Source: Sphingopyxis sp. 2PD (GTDB lineage Bacteria; Pseudomonadota; Alphaproteobacteria; Sphingomonadales; Sphingomonadaceae). From it: DNA of 56,592 nucleotides. The stretch is from NCBI RefSeq assembly GCF_005503695.1, contig NZ_SCMU01000017.1, positions 1-56,592 on the forward strand. The letters run 5' to 3'. Shown one piece after another: positions 33,406 through 42,609 of the stretch (the first letter of the stretch is position 1; the number at the start of each line of letters is the position of its first letter). The notes beneath the pieces were generated by a model. That model searched no databases, was not told where the DNA came from, and worked only from the letters and a program-made list of their open reading frames with translations. The position numbers and the translations under genes are program-made.

Positions 33406-35013
33406 ATGAAGACCGTCGAAACGCTGAACGAAGGCCTGAAGCGCGAATTTCGCGTGACCATCACCGCCAAGGATATCGACGCGCGCGTCGACGACGAGGT
33501 GAAGAACATCGCCCCGACCGTCCGCATGCCCGGCTTCCGCCCCGGCAAGGTTCCGCCGAACCTGATCCGCAAGATGCACGGCGCCGCGCTGTCGGCCGAC
33601 GCGCTGAACAAGGCGATCGATCAGAGCGTCCGCGACCTGATGGCCAAGGAAAAGCTTCGCCCGGCGCTGCAGCCGGCGGTGACGCTGGCCGACGGTTATG
33701 AAACGGGCAAGGATGCTGAACTGACCGTGGCGCTGGAAGTGCTGCCCGACATCGAAACCCCGTCGATCGACGGCCTGAAGCTCGAGCGGCTGACGGTCCC
33801 CGCCGACGACAAGGCGGTGATGGCCAAGATCGAAGAATTCGCGGCGCAGATGAAGCGCTTTGAAGAAGCGCCCAAGACCAAGAAGGCCGCCACCGGCGAT
33901 CAGGTCATCATCGACTTCGCCGGCAGCGTCGACGGCGTCGCTTTCGACGGCGGCACCGGCGAAGACATGGCGGTCGAAATCGGTTCGGGTCAGTTGATCC
34001 CGGGCTTCGAAGACCAGCTGATCGGCGCCAAGGTCGGTGACGAAAAGACCGTCAAGGTGACCTTCCCCGACGAATATCCGGTCGAGAATCTGAAAGGCGC
34101 CAAGGCCGAATTCGCCGTGACGGTGAAGGAAGTGAAGGTTCCGGCGGCGTCGAAGATCGACGACGAGTTTGCGAAATCGCTGGGCCTCGAAAGCCTCGAC
34201 AAGCTGAAAGAGCTGATGAAGGATCAGGTCGAGCAGGAACTGAACGGCCTGACGCGCACCTATATGAAGCGCAAGCTGCTCGACCAGCTCGCCGCTGCCC
34301 ACGACTTCGACGTGCCGCCGACGATGGTCGAGGCCGAATTCGGTCAGATCTGGCAGCAGCTGGAACAGGAAGTCGAGCGCGAGGATGATCCCGCTGCGGC
34401 AAAGGCCGAGCTCGAATCCGACCGCGACGATTATCACGCGATCGCGGTCCGCCGCGTGCGTCTGGGCCTGCTCCTGTCGGAAATCGGCCAGGCGCATGGT
34501 GTGCAGGTCAGCCAACAGGAAATGCAGCGGCTGATCATGCAGGCGGCGCAGCAGTATCGCCCCGAAGATCGCGGCCGCTTCATGGAATATGTGCAGCAGG
34601 ACGCGCTCGCCGCGGCCCAGCTCCGCGCCCCGCTCTATGAGGACAAGGTCGTCGACTTCCTGTTCGAAAAGGCCGAGATCAGCGACCGCGAAGTGACGCG
34701 CGAAGAGCTGGAAGCAGCGATCGAAGCCGACGACGACAGCGGCCATGTCCACGGCCCGGGCTGCGGCCACGACCACGACCACAAGCCGGCTAAGAAGGCG
34801 GCAGCGAAAAAGCCCGCGGCGAAGAAGGCAGAGGTGAAGGAAGAAGCCAAGGCCGAGGAAGCTCCCGCCAAGAAGGCTCCGGCGAAGAAGGCCGCCGCCA
34901 AGGCTGAAGCCGAAGAGAAGCCCGCTGCGGCGAAAAAGGCTGCTCCGGCGAAGGCCGCAGCAGAAAAGCCCGCCGCCAAGGCTCCGGCGAAAAAGGCCGC
35001 GGCGAAGAAATAA
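33406..35013 (+). CDS. tig: Trigger factor with His-rich and Lys/Ala-rich tail
   Basis: Ribosome-bound chaperone and peptidyl-prolyl isomerase of 535 residues. The N-terminal ribosome-binding domain has VRMPGFRPGKVPPNLI (GFRxGKxP motif), followed by the FKBP-type domain (GDQVIIDFAGSVDGVAFDGG, about 160-245) and helical arms. The core ends near residue 440. The last 90 or so residues are extra: a His-rich HVHGPGCGHDHDH followed by Lys/Ala/Pro repeats such as PAKKAPAKKAAAK, resembling histone H1 tails. ATG 33406 gives the conserved MKTVETLNEGLKREF start. A terminator follows; clpP, the usual neighbour, is not downstream. Confidence 0.96.
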   Translation: MKTVETLNEGLKREFRVTITAKDIDARVDDEVKNIAPTVRMPGFRPGKVPPNLIRKMHGAALSADALNKAIDQSVRDLMAKEKLRPALQPAVTLADGYETGKDAELTVALEVLPDIETPSIDGLKLERLTVPADDKAVMAKIEEFAAQMKRFEEAPKTKKAATGDQVIIDFAGSVDGVAFDGGTGEDMAVEIGSGQLIPGFEDQLIGAKVGDEKTVKVTFPDEYPVENLKGAKAEFAVTVKEVKVPAASKIDDEFAKSLGLESLDKLKELMKDQVEQELNGLTRTYMKRKLLDQLAAAHDFDVPPTMVEAEFGQIWQQLEQEVEREDDPAAAKAELESDRDDYHAIAVRRVRLGLLLSEIGQAHGVQVSQQEMQRLIMQAAQQYRPEDRGRFMEYVQQDALAAAQLRAPLYEDKVVDFLFEKAEISDREVTREELEAAIEADDDSGHVHGPGCGHDHDHKPAKKAAAKKPAAKKAEVKEEAKAEEAPAKKAPAKKAAAKAEAEEKPAAAKKAAPAKAAAEKPAAKAPAKKAAAKK

Positions 35014-35035
35014 GCTTCGGCTGACGGATCACCGA

Positions 35036-35073
35036 AAAGGCTGGGTGGAGGATGCTCCACCCGGCCTTTTTTT
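35036..35073 (+). terminator. Rho-independent terminator after tig
   Basis: AGGCTGGGTGGAG and CTCCACCCGGCCT pair around GATG with one mismatch, followed by a run of seven T. It lies about 25 bases after the tig stop codon. Confidence 0.9.
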
Positions 35074-35087
35074 GGGATTTCGTGTAA

Positions 35088-35262
35088 CCCTCCCCCTTGA
35101 TGGGGGAGGCAGCGAGACTTGCCAGCTCGCTGGCTTAGTCGCAGCGGTGGGGGTGCGCTGTCGGCCTGAAGCGACGGGCGATGACGGGCCCTCACCCTCA
35201 TCCAACTTCGCCTAATCGCTTCGCGATAAGGCTACGTATCCTTCCCCCATCAAGGGGGAGGG
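35088..35262. repeat. Inverted repeat element (CCCTCCCCCTTGATGGGGGAGG type)
   Basis: CCCTCCCCCTTGATGGGGGA at 35088 onward is mirrored by TCCCCCATCAAGGGGGAGGG at 35243-35262, enclosing about 130 bases that contain further dyads (GCTTCGCGATAAGGC-like). No coding character is seen. It separates tig from the convergent glycosylase gene. Confidence 0.75.
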
Positions 35263-35279
35263 ATATTTGACGATGAACT

Positions 35280-35897
35280 TCAAATCACCGCCATATTATA
35301 GCAATGCCAGCTGAAGATCGCGGCGGCACCGCGGTGCGGGCGCCAGGGTTCGGCGAGTTCGCGTGCCTGCTTCTCGCTCGGGCGCGCGCCGAGTTGGAGG
35401 ATGCGGCCCACCGCTTCCTGTACCGCAAGATCGCCCGCGGGCCAGATGTCGGGGCGTCCTTCGGCGAAGAGCAGGTAAATCTCCGCCGACCAGCGGCCGA
35501 TGCCCTTGACCTTGGTGAGCAGCGCGATGGCGTCCTCGTCGTCGGCGGGGAGGGCGTCGAACTTCAGCTCGCCATCGAGGATCAGTTGCGCGAGGCTCTT
35601 GGCATAGCCCTGCTTCTGCCCCGACAGGCCGCAGGCGCGCAGCGTATCGAAATCAGCGGCGGCCACCACCTCGGCAGGACAGCCTGCGCCAAACTGCGCT
35701 TCCAGCTTGTTCCAGATCGAGGTCGCGGCGGCAACGCTGACCTGCTGGCCGACGATCGTGCGGAGGAGGGTGGTGTAGCCCGGCGCGCGGATGCGCGGTT
35801 CGGGGTAGCCCGCGTTGCCGAGCGCGCGGGCAAAATTGGCGTCGCGCGCCGCCAGTGCGTCGATTCCGGCGTTCAGCTGTTCTTGCGACAGACCCAT
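35280..35897 (-). CDS. DNA-3-methyladenine glycosylase II-like (HhH-GPD)
   Basis: Protein of 205 residues of the HhH-GPD superfamily, closest to AlkA-type glycosylases. LLRTIVGQQVSVAAATSIW is the conserved N-terminal helix region, LTKVKGIGRWSAEIYLLFAEG is the helix-hairpin-helix, and DIWPAGDLAVQEAV carries the catalytic Asp. It removes alkylated bases in base-excision repair. GGGAA precedes ATG 35897. It lacks the N-terminal domain of E. coli AlkA, like many short bacterial homologues. Confidence 0.9.
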   Translation of the reverse strand: MGLSQEQLNAGIDALAARDANFARALGNAGYPEPRIRAPGYTTLLRTIVGQQVSVAAATSIWNKLEAQFGAGCPAEVVAAADFDTLRACGLSGQKQGYAKSLAQLILDGELKFDALPADDEDAIALLTKVKGIGRWSAEIYLLFAEGRPDIWPAGDLAVQEAVGRILQLGARPSEKQARELAEPWRPHRGAAAIFSWHCYNMAVI

Positions 35898-35997
35898 ATA
35901 TATTCCCTTTTTGTTCCTCTGATCGTCACTAGCAGCGCTTGATTTGGCGCGCAACGCGCGACATAGCGCCAGCAACTTCGAAGATATGGGGACTAGC

Positions 35998-36315
35998 ATG
36001 GCCAAGCTGATTGTCGTGACGCGTGACGGAACCGAACATGAGATCGAGGGCGACACCAGCCTGACGGTGATGGAAAATATCCGCGACGCGGGGTTTGACG
36101 AACTGCTGGCGCTGTGCGGCGGGTGCTGTTCGTGCGCGACGTGCCATGTCCATGTCGAGGCGGGCGCCGCCGATCAACTGCCCGCGATGAGCGAGGACGA
36201 GAACGACCTGCTCGATTCGACCACCGACCGCGATGCCACTTCGCGGCTGTCGTGCCAGCTGCCGTTCAGCGAGGCGCTCGACGGGTTGAAGGTGCGGATC
36301 GCGGCGGAGGACTAA
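35998..36315 (+). CDS. [2Fe-2S] ferredoxin, adrenodoxin type
   Basis: Electron-transfer protein of 105 residues. The cluster ligands are in [15 protein letters not shown] (CxxxxxCxxC) with the fourth Cys in RLSCQLPF. A non-ligand Cys within the first spacer (GGCCS) replaces the usual Ser. The pattern [11 protein letters not shown] fits ferredoxins that serve P450 or Fe-S assembly pathways. GGGGA precedes ATG 35998. No reductase or P450 partner is nearby. Confidence 0.93.
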   Translation: MAKLIVVTRDGTEHEIEGDTSLTVMENIRDAGFDELLALCGGCCSCATCHVHVEAGAADQLPAMSEDENDLLDSTTDRDATSRLSCQLPFSEALDGLKVRIAAED

Positions 36316-36317
36316 AA

Positions 36318-36407
36318 CGTCGCCCCCGCGCAGGCGGGGGCCGCTGTCGGTTTAATCGGCGGCGCTGGAAAGGGCCGCTTGCGGCTCCCGCCTTCGCGGG
36401 GGCGACG
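36318..36407. repeat. Inverted repeat (CGTCGCCCCCGCG type)
   Basis: CGTCGCCCCCGCG (36318-36330) is exactly inverted at 36395-36407, with extended imperfect pairing inward. It sits between the convergent ferredoxin and rlmB genes and may double as a bidirectional transcript-end structure. Confidence 0.75.
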
Positions 36408-36408
36408 C

Positions 36409-37176
36409 TTACTTGCCCGCCGTCGCGACCGCGTAGAGCGCGATCGCCGCGGCGTTCGAGATGTTGAGGCTCTCCATCCGCGGCGAGATCGGCAGCTTGG
36501 CTAGCACATCGCAATGTTCCATCACATTGTGCCGCATGCCGTCGCCCTCGGACCCCAGCACCAGCGCAACCTTGCTGCCGTCTAGCGTCGACCCGAGCGT
36601 CGTTTCGGTGTCGCCCATCAGCCCGATGCGCCAATATTGCGCTTCCGCGATTTCCTCCAGCGCGCGCGACAGGTTGACGACGCGCACCCATGGCACCGTC
36701 TCCAGCGCACCCGACGCCGATCGCGCGATCACGCCGCTTTCGGGCGGGCTGTGCCGATCCTGGGTGATGATCGCCGCCGCGTCGAACGCCGCCGCCGAAC
36801 GCAGCACCGCGCCGATGTTATGCGGGTCAGTGACCTGGTCTAGGATGACGAGCGGACGTTTGCTTTCGGCGTCGACCTCTTCCTGCAACAGGTCGCCGAG
36901 GTAGATGCCCTCCAGCGGCTCGACCTCGATCACGAGTCCTTGGTGCGGCGCATCGCGCGCAACGAGTCGCGCGAGGTCGGTGACGTCGGCATAGGAGATC
37001 GGCACCACCGGCGGCAGATCGAGCTGGCCCAGCGCATCGCGGGTGCCCCAGATGCGCTTGACGGTGCGCTCGGGGTTGGCGAGCGCCGCCAACACGGCGT
37101 GGCGACCCCAGAAGCGAATGGCCTGTCCGCGCTGGCTTTGCCCGGCGGGACGGCGATGGCGAGAAAATTGACGCAT
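36409..37176 (-). CDS. rlmB: 23S rRNA 2'-O-ribose methyltransferase RlmB
   Basis: SpoU/TrmH-family enzyme of 255 residues. An N-terminal substrate-binding domain (IRFWGRHAVLAALANP) precedes the knotted SAM domain: LVILDQVTDPHNIGAVLRSA (motif 1), VALVLGSEGDGMR (motif 2) and LPISPRMESLNISNAAAIAL (motif 3). It methylates a guanosine of 23S rRNA (G2251 in E. coli). ATG 37176 gives the family-typical start. It is divergent from tRNA-Tyr. Confidence 0.93.
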   Translation of the reverse strand: MRQFSRHRRPAGQSQRGQAIRFWGRHAVLAALANPERTVKRIWGTRDALGQLDLPPVVPISYADVTDLARLVARDAPHQGLVIEVEPLEGIYLGDLLQEEVDAESKRPLVILDQVTDPHNIGAVLRSAAAFDAAAIITQDRHSPPESGVIARSASGALETVPWVRVVNLSRALEEIAEAQYWRIGLMGDTETTLGSTLDGSKVALVLGSEGDGMRHNVMEHCDVLAKLPISPRMESLNISNAAAIALYAVATAGK

Positions 37177-37256
37177 GATGGGGCGCCTTTCCCACGACTG
37201 CCATTGACAGGCAAGCATCGTTTCGCCATTGGACCGCTTCCCAAAGCGGACCCCAT

Positions 37257-37342
37257 GGACAGGTGGCCGAGTGGTTAAAGGCAGCAGACTGTAAATCTGC
37301 CCGGGTTTCCGTACGCTGGTTCGAATCCAGCCCTGTCCACCA
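37257..37342 (+). tRNA. tRNA-Tyr (anticodon GTA)
   Basis: An 86-base gene with acceptor stem GGACAGG/CCTGTCC, encoded CCA, anticodon arm CAGA-CTGTAAA-TCTG with GTA, long variable arm and T-arm GGTTCGAATCC. It is divergent from rlmB. Confidence 0.95.
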
Positions 37343-37400
37343 CCCTCTTCGATCGATGCCAGCAATGGCCCGGAGCCCGAGAGGCTCCGGGGTGATCGCG

Positions 37401-39506
37401 TTATTTCTTCTCCACCAGTTCACGCAGCAGAAAGGCGTGGAGCATCGCGGCGCGGACCGCGTCTTCGGCGTGGTCGGCGCCGACCGAGTGGCCGCCCTCG
37501 ATATATTCGTGGTAATAGACGCTGTTGCCGAGTTCCTTCAGTCGCGCCGCATATTTGCGGGCGTGCCCCGGATGAACGCGGTCGTCCTTGGTCGACAGGT
37601 AAAGGAAGATCGGCGGATATTTCACGCCCTTGCGCACTGCCTGATAGGGCGAATATTTCGACAGGAAGGCCCAATCTTCGGGAACGTCGGGATCGCCATA
37701 TTCGGCGACCCATGACGCGCCCGCGAGCATCTTGTCATAGCGCCACATATCCTTGATCGGCGATCCGGAGATGACCGCGCCATAGAGGTCGGGGCGCTGC
37801 GTCATCGCGGCGCCGACCAGGACGCCGCCGTTCGAACGACCCGAAATCGCGATCTTGCCTTTCGCGCTGATCCCGGCGGCGACCAGATCCTCGGCCACGG
37901 CGTGCAGGTCGTCGAAGCTGTTCTGGCGTTTTTCGCGCAGCGCCGCCTGATGCCAGGCCGGACCATATTCGCCCCCGCCGCGGATGTTGGCGAGGACATA
38001 GGCATTGCCGCCCTCGACCCAGTACAGGCCGAGCGGGCCGGCGCGGTAAGGCTGGCCGGTGAGATAGCCAGGCGTCTGTGCGGCGCGGAAACCGCCATAG
38101 GCATGGACCAGCGCGGGGACGGGGCCGCTGGCGCCCTTTTTGCGGGCGAGGAAATAGGGGATTTTGGTGCCGTCTTTCGACGTCGCAAAGCGTTTCTCGA
38201 CGGTCATGTCCTTGGCGTCGAAGGTCGCGGGCAGGCTCTGCACCGCTTGCGGCGCCTTGTCTTCGGCTACTGCATAGAGGGTTGGCGGGGTCAGCATCGT
38301 TTCGGCGGTAGCGAGCACAAGGTCGCGTTTGCCGACCGTCCCGGCGATCCCAACGGTGGCGTTGGCGGCCAGCGGCACCTCCTTCTGGCTCCATTGGCCG
38401 GTTGCCGGGTTGCGGCGCAGCGCGAACAATTTGCCTTCGACGTCGTCCAGCGCCTTGACCCACAGGATATTGTCGGTCGCCGACACCTCCTCGATTGCCT
38501 GCGCGCTGGTCGGCGTCATCGCCGTGACGATCGGCACCTGCCGGTCGGCGGCCATGTCGGCGAGCGACAGCGAGACGAGTGATCCCGCGGGGATGCCCGA
38601 CCATGGCTGGTTGAGGAAAATGATGAGCTGTCCGCCGATCACGTCGCGGATGCTCGCGGTGTCGGGGACGATGGTGGAGATGTAGCGCGACCCGTCGCCG
38701 CTGCGCAGCTTGATGTCGGCGGTGTAGAATGTCTTGCCGCGGCTGATCATCGGCCAGCGCCGGTCGCCATCGGTCAGCGCAAAGACGTTCATCCCGACGT
38801 CTTCGGTTTCACCCTCTGCCACCGTTTCGGCGGCGGCCAGCGGTGTCCCGCGTTTCCAGCGCTTGACGATGCGGGGATAGCCCGACGCGGTCATGCTGCC
38901 CGCGCCATAATCGGTCGCCACCAGCAGCGTGTCGGCATCCTCCCACGTAACGCTGCTTTTCGCCTGCGGCACGGTGAACCCGCCCTCGACAAAGCTTTTG
39001 GTCGTCCGGTCCCATTCGCGCACGACATCCGCGTCGGTGCCGCCGGGGCTCAGCGACACGAGGCAGCGGGTATAGGTGGGCGCCAAGCACTCGGCGCCGT
39101 GCCACACCCAGCTTTGCTTTTCGGCTTTGCCCAGTGCGTCGACGTCGATCAGCGTCGTCCACTCGGGCTTGCCAGCCAGCCAGGCATCGAGCGGGCTTTG
39201 CCGCCACAGCCCGCGGGGGTTGGCGGCGTCGCGCCAGAAGTTGACGATCATGTCGCCCATCACGCCGCCGGGCATCGCGATCTGGCGATCATCGTCCAGA
39301 ATGTCGCGGGCGCGCTTGCGATCGGCTTCGAAACCCGGGCGATTGACGACCAGCGCGTCGGTGGCGGCATTTTCCTGTTTGACCCAGCCGAGCGCCTTTT
39401 CGCCTTCGATGTCTTCCAGCCACAGATAGGGATCGGATTCTTGCGCGGCGGCGACCGCCCCGAACGAACAGCTGAGAGCAAGCGCGGCAATGCTGGCGCG
39501 GATCAT
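37401..39506 (-). CDS. Exported prolyl oligopeptidase-family peptidase (S9)
   Basis: Protein of 701 residues with a signal peptide ending AVAAAQE. A beta-propeller domain (starting DPYLWLEDIEGEKALGWVKQ, a prolyl-oligopeptidase signature) covers about 25-420, followed by an alpha/beta-hydrolase domain. The triad is visible as Ser in AISGRSNGGVLVGA, Asp in LSTKDDRVHPGHA and His in YIEGGHSVGAD. It probably degrades peptides in the periplasm. ATG 39506 is the only start that gives a signal peptide at the N-terminus. Confidence 0.93.
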   Translation of the reverse strand: MIRASIAALALSCSFGAVAAAQESDPYLWLEDIEGEKALGWVKQENAATDALVVNRPGFEADRKRARDILDDDRQIAMPGGVMGDMIVNFWRDAANPRGLWRQSPLDAWLAGKPEWTTLIDVDALGKAEKQSWVWHGAECLAPTYTRCLVSLSPGGTDADVVREWDRTTKSFVEGGFTVPQAKSSVTWEDADTLLVATDYGAGSMTASGYPRIVKRWKRGTPLAAAETVAEGETEDVGMNVFALTDGDRRWPMISRGKTFYTADIKLRSGDGSRYISTIVPDTASIRDVIGGQLIIFLNQPWSGIPAGSLVSLSLADMAADRQVPIVTAMTPTSAQAIEEVSATDNILWVKALDDVEGKLFALRRNPATGQWSQKEVPLAANATVGIAGTVGKRDLVLATAETMLTPPTLYAVAEDKAPQAVQSLPATFDAKDMTVEKRFATSKDGTKIPYFLARKKGASGPVPALVHAYGGFRAAQTPGYLTGQPYRAGPLGLYWVEGGNAYVLANIRGGGEYGPAWHQAALREKRQNSFDDLHAVAEDLVAAGISAKGKIAISGRSNGGVLVGAAMTQRPDLYGAVISGSPIKDMWRYDKMLAGASWVAEYGDPDVPEDWAFLSKYSPYQAVRKGVKYPPIFLYLSTKDDRVHPGHARKYAARLKELGNSVYYHEYIEGGHSVGADHAEDAVRAAMLHAFLLRELVEKK

Positions 39507-39607
39507 CAATATATCTCCCCTGGGGTATGGTGACGCTGTGCTAGCATCATCAGACACCCAAGGGGAAGGCTCTACCCGGCGTCGTTTCGTTCCGCGCCAA
39601 GACGGGG

Positions 39608-40069
39608 CTATTGATCGATAATCATCGTCCCGGGGTGATGTTTGTCGAGGTGGCGCTTGATGATCTTGAGATTGCGGCTGTTCGAACGAAAGAACAGGTC
39701 GAACGCGTCGCCCACCAGCGGGATTGCGCCCAGCGCCGTATCGACGCCGACGTTCCCGGCCATGCGCCACAGCTTCCATTTCGGCATGCCCAGATTGCGC
39801 GCTTCCCAGATCAGATAGGCGCCCATCAGTCCGGCGATGACGTCGCCGACCACCGGTACCAGACCGACGACGGCGTCGAGGCCGACCTGGCGATTGATGC
39901 CAGGAATGACGAAGCTGCGTTCGAGCAGGACTTCCAGCGTCTCGACGCGCTTGCGCAGCGCCGCAGGGTCGGTGCGGTTCGGGATCAGCGCGTCGAAAAT
40001 GGCGTCGGGATTGGGCGGCGAAGGGGCCATGGGCGTGCTTTCATAAAGCGCCAAGATTGGCGCCGTCAT
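39608..40069 (-). CDS. DUF4112 family protein
   Basis: Protein of 153 residues matching DUF4112: GLDAVVGLVPVVGDVIAGLM and a repeated TALGAIPLVGDAFDLFFRSN, with the conserved LKIIKRHL at the end. Two Gly-rich hydrophobic segments suggest membrane association. Function is unknown. ATG 40069 begins one base after the stop of the upstream gene; ATG 40030 is an alternative start. Confidence 0.88.
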   Translation of the reverse strand: MTAPILALYESTPMAPSPPNPDAIFDALIPNRTDPAALRKRVETLEVLLERSFVIPGINRQVGLDAVVGLVPVVGDVIAGLMGAYLIWEARNLGMPKWKLWRMAGNVGVDTALGAIPLVGDAFDLFFRSNSRNLKIIKRHLDKHHPGTMIIDQ

Positions 40070-40070
40070 T

Positions 40071-41573
40071 TTAGTTGGGAGCGGCGATCACATGATTCAA
40101 TGGGTGCTGCGCACGCGGGTTCGGGCGCAAGCCGGTCAGACGCTGCGCGGCGACCGACCAGCGGAGCGGGGTGGCGAGAGGGATGAAGGGGGTATAGCGC
40201 GCCAGCACGACCTCGGCCTCGGTCACTTGGGTCGACCGCTGGCCGACGTCGATGTTGCGCATCGCCTGTTCGATCAAATCCTGTGCCTCGCGATTGCACA
40301 GCGTGTCGCGTCGGCACGACAGGCGGCGCAGCGCCCACAGCGGATCGTCATTGGGCGCTACCTCGTCGATCAGGCGCAGGTCGGCCGTCGACGCCATCGC
40401 CACCCGGCGGCTGGGAACGCCGATCGCGGTGAAATCGGCGGCGATATAAGCGAACAGGATGCGCCCGCCCGGCGAATCGGGGACGGCGATGCGGATCGGC
40501 TCGATCTCGCGGCCCGCCGCGCGCCAGGCGTCGACGACGCGTTTCGCCTGCGCCTGCCGCGACGCATCGTCATAGTCGGCCCATGCCGGCTGCAACGGCG
40601 CGGGGCCGCCACTGCGAACATGCACGACGGGGCGCAAGGTCAGCTGCGCTTGCCATTCTTCAAGCCCGAACGCTTCGACCAGCCGCTCGCGCCGGATCGC
40701 ACGCGTCAGCGCGTCGCGATTGGTGTCGGTCGCCAGAAACCCTTCGGCGCGGACGAATGACAGGCCGAACAGTCCGGGCGCGGGGTCGAAGACCAGCCGC
40801 GATCGCGCGATGTTCGATGCGGCGAAATAGGGAAGGGTCGAAAATCGGCCGCCAACCACTCCGTCGGCATAGCCGTTCTTGAACCGCGCGAGCGCCCCCG
40901 CGGGCGAGGTGCCGACAAGCTCGATCGACGCGGCGGGATCATTGGCGGCGGCTTCGGCGGCGGCGGGGTCTTCGGCGAGCGGATCGGGCACCGGCGACAG
41001 CAGGATGGCGCGGCCGATCCTGCGCGCGCGCATCGGACCCCATCCCATCCCCTTGTTGACGATCGCCATCGACGGTTGCGCCAGCAGTTCGAGAATCGCG
41101 GGCTGCGGCACCGACAGCCGGATTTCGATCACCGTGTCGGTCATCGCCCGGATCGTCTCGATTTCCGGGAAGTCGTTTTTCAGCATGTGGCGGCTCGCCG
41201 GGGCCAGATAGGTGCGCAGGATCGCCGCGACATCCTGAGCCGTCACCTTGCGACCGTTGCCCCACTTTGCCTCGCGCAGCCGAAAGATATAGCTTCGCCC
41301 GTCGGTGGTCACCGTCCAGCGATCGGCCAGCCCGGTATCGATCTGGCCCTCGCCATCATAGCTGACCAGCCCCTGCGACGTCGCGTCGAGCAGCGCGGCG
41401 TTGGTCGCGGACAATTCGCCGTTCAGCGGACTGGCGGCAGGGTTGATCGATCCCATCGCGGCGATCCGCACCGGGCCCGCCTCTCCGAAGAGGCCGCAGC
41501 TCGACACGGTCAGCACAAGGCCTGCCGCCGCCATCAGCATGGTGGTGCGCCGATATCTGCCTGCCGCCGTCAT
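40071..41573 (-). CDS. Peptide-type ABC solute-binding lipoprotein
   Basis: Protein of 500 residues of the SBP_bac_5 family (dipeptide/oligopeptide-binding type). The signal ends LTVSSC with Cys26 as lipid anchor. The family feature DRWTVTTDGRSYIFRLREAK (W-x(n)-D-G-x-x-Y-x-F-x-L-R) is present, with the usual two-lobe length. No permease or ATPase gene is adjacent, so it may be an orphan or serve a distant transporter. The DUF4112 gene follows after one base. Confidence 0.85.
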   Translation of the reverse strand: MTAAGRYRRTTMLMAAAGLVLTVSSCGLFGEAGPVRIAAMGSINPAASPLNGELSATNAALLDATSQGLVSYDGEGQIDTGLADRWTVTTDGRSYIFRLREAKWGNGRKVTAQDVAAILRTYLAPASRHMLKNDFPEIETIRAMTDTVIEIRLSVPQPAILELLAQPSMAIVNKGMGWGPMRARRIGRAILLSPVPDPLAEDPAAAEAAANDPAASIELVGTSPAGALARFKNGYADGVVGGRFSTLPYFAASNIARSRLVFDPAPGLFGLSFVRAEGFLATDTNRDALTRAIRRERLVEAFGLEEWQAQLTLRPVVHVRSGGPAPLQPAWADYDDASRQAQAKRVVDAWRAAGREIEPIRIAVPDSPGGRILFAYIAADFTAIGVPSRRVAMASTADLRLIDEVAPNDDPLWALRRLSCRRDTLCNREAQDLIEQAMRNIDVGQRSTQVTEAEVVLARYTPFIPLATPLRWSVAAQRLTGLRPNPRAQHPLNHVIAAPN

Positions 41574-41662
41574 TCCTGGTCTGGTCCTTTTCGTCTGCGT
41601 AAGCCAATCATAACCAAAGGCTGCGAAACCGGAATAGGGCTATCGTCGCAAATGGTGAGAGA

Positions 41663-42595
41663 ATGAACGGGCAGGGCGACCAACTACCGGGGCAATCGGT
41701 GGCGCTGCGCGTCGAGGTGGCCGGGCGCGCGGTCGGGCATGTCCGGCGGCAATTGAGCGTGGTCCCGCACGGGCTGGACGCCGCCCTGGCAGGGGGCGCG
41801 GTCGTGCTGCCGCCGGCAGGGCGCGACGGCTGGCTGCTGCGGTCGCTGCCGGCGCACCATCTGCCCGCGCTCCGCGCCCAACTCGGCGGCTGGCTGTTCG
41901 CCGTCCGCCAGCATTATCCGCGCCACTATATCGCGATGCAGGGCGGCAGTTTCGACGATTGGTGGCAGGGGTTTTCGTCAAAGACCCGTTCGACGCTGTC
42001 GCGCAAGGCGCGGCGGCTGGGCGACCAGTTCGACGGTGGTTTCACCGTCCGCTCCTATCGCACTGCGGCGGAGGTCGCCGAATTCATGGCGATCGCGGGC
42101 GATCTGTCGCGCCGCACCTATCAGGCCCGGTTGATGCAGGCCGGGCTCCCTTGCGACGTGGCGGACGTTGCGCAGGCGGTTGCCGCCGCTGCGGACGACA
42201 AGATCCGCGCCTTTCTGTTGTTCGCGGGTGGGCGGGCGATCGCCTATCTGTATCTGCCGGTCGAGCACGACGTGCTGGTCTATGCCTATCTTGGCTATGA
42301 TCCCGACTACGCCGATCTTTCGCCCGGCACGGTCTTGCATGTCGAGGCGATGCGCGCGCTATATGGCGAAAACCGCTTTCGCGCCTTCGATTTCACCGAA
42401 GGCGATGGCGCGCACAAGGCGCAGTTCGGCCGCGCAACCATCGCCTGCGCCGATATACTCATACTCCGCCCGACGCTGCGAAACCGGCTAACACTGGCGG
42501 CGATGCAGGGGATCGACGGCGCGGCGGCGCGTGGCAAGGCGGTGCTCGACCATCTGGGACTGCGTGCCAAAGTCAAGGCGCTTATCCGTCGCTGA
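41663..42595 (+). CDS. FemAB/CelD-like GNAT acyltransferase
   Basis: Protein of 310 residues resembling the GNAT-fold acetyltransferases of the CelD/BcsL (Acetyltransf_6) group: SRKARRLGDQFDGGFTVRSY, RRTYQARLMQAGLP, and LGYDPDYADLSPGTVLHVEA leading into FRAFDFTEGDGAHKAQFG. Members often act in polysaccharide or envelope modification. No signal peptide is seen. It is the last host gene before the phage attachment site. Confidence 0.75.
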   Translation: MNGQGDQLPGQSVALRVEVAGRAVGHVRRQLSVVPHGLDAALAGGAVVLPPAGRDGWLLRSLPAHHLPALRAQLGGWLFAVRQHYPRHYIAMQGGSFDDWWQGFSSKTRSTLSRKARRLGDQFDGGFTVRSYRTAAEVAEFMAIAGDLSRRTYQARLMQAGLPCDVADVAQAVAAAADDKIRAFLLFAGGRAIAYLYLPVEHDVLVYAYLGYDPDYADLSPGTVLHVEAMRALYGENRFRAFDFTEGDGAHKAQFGRATIACADILILRPTLRNRLTLAAMQGIDGAAARGKAVLDHLGLRAKVKALIRR

Positions 42596-42609
42596 CGGGG
42601 CTGGATTGC

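Noticed and set aside
33148..34782. A 544-codon minus-strand frame opposite tig
   Set aside because: It has no recognisable motif and also runs through the tRNA-Leu gene; tig is certain.
35088..36407. CRISPR array or tandem repeat
   Set aside because: The repeats are inverted pairs without regular spacers, so they are REP/MITE-type elements.
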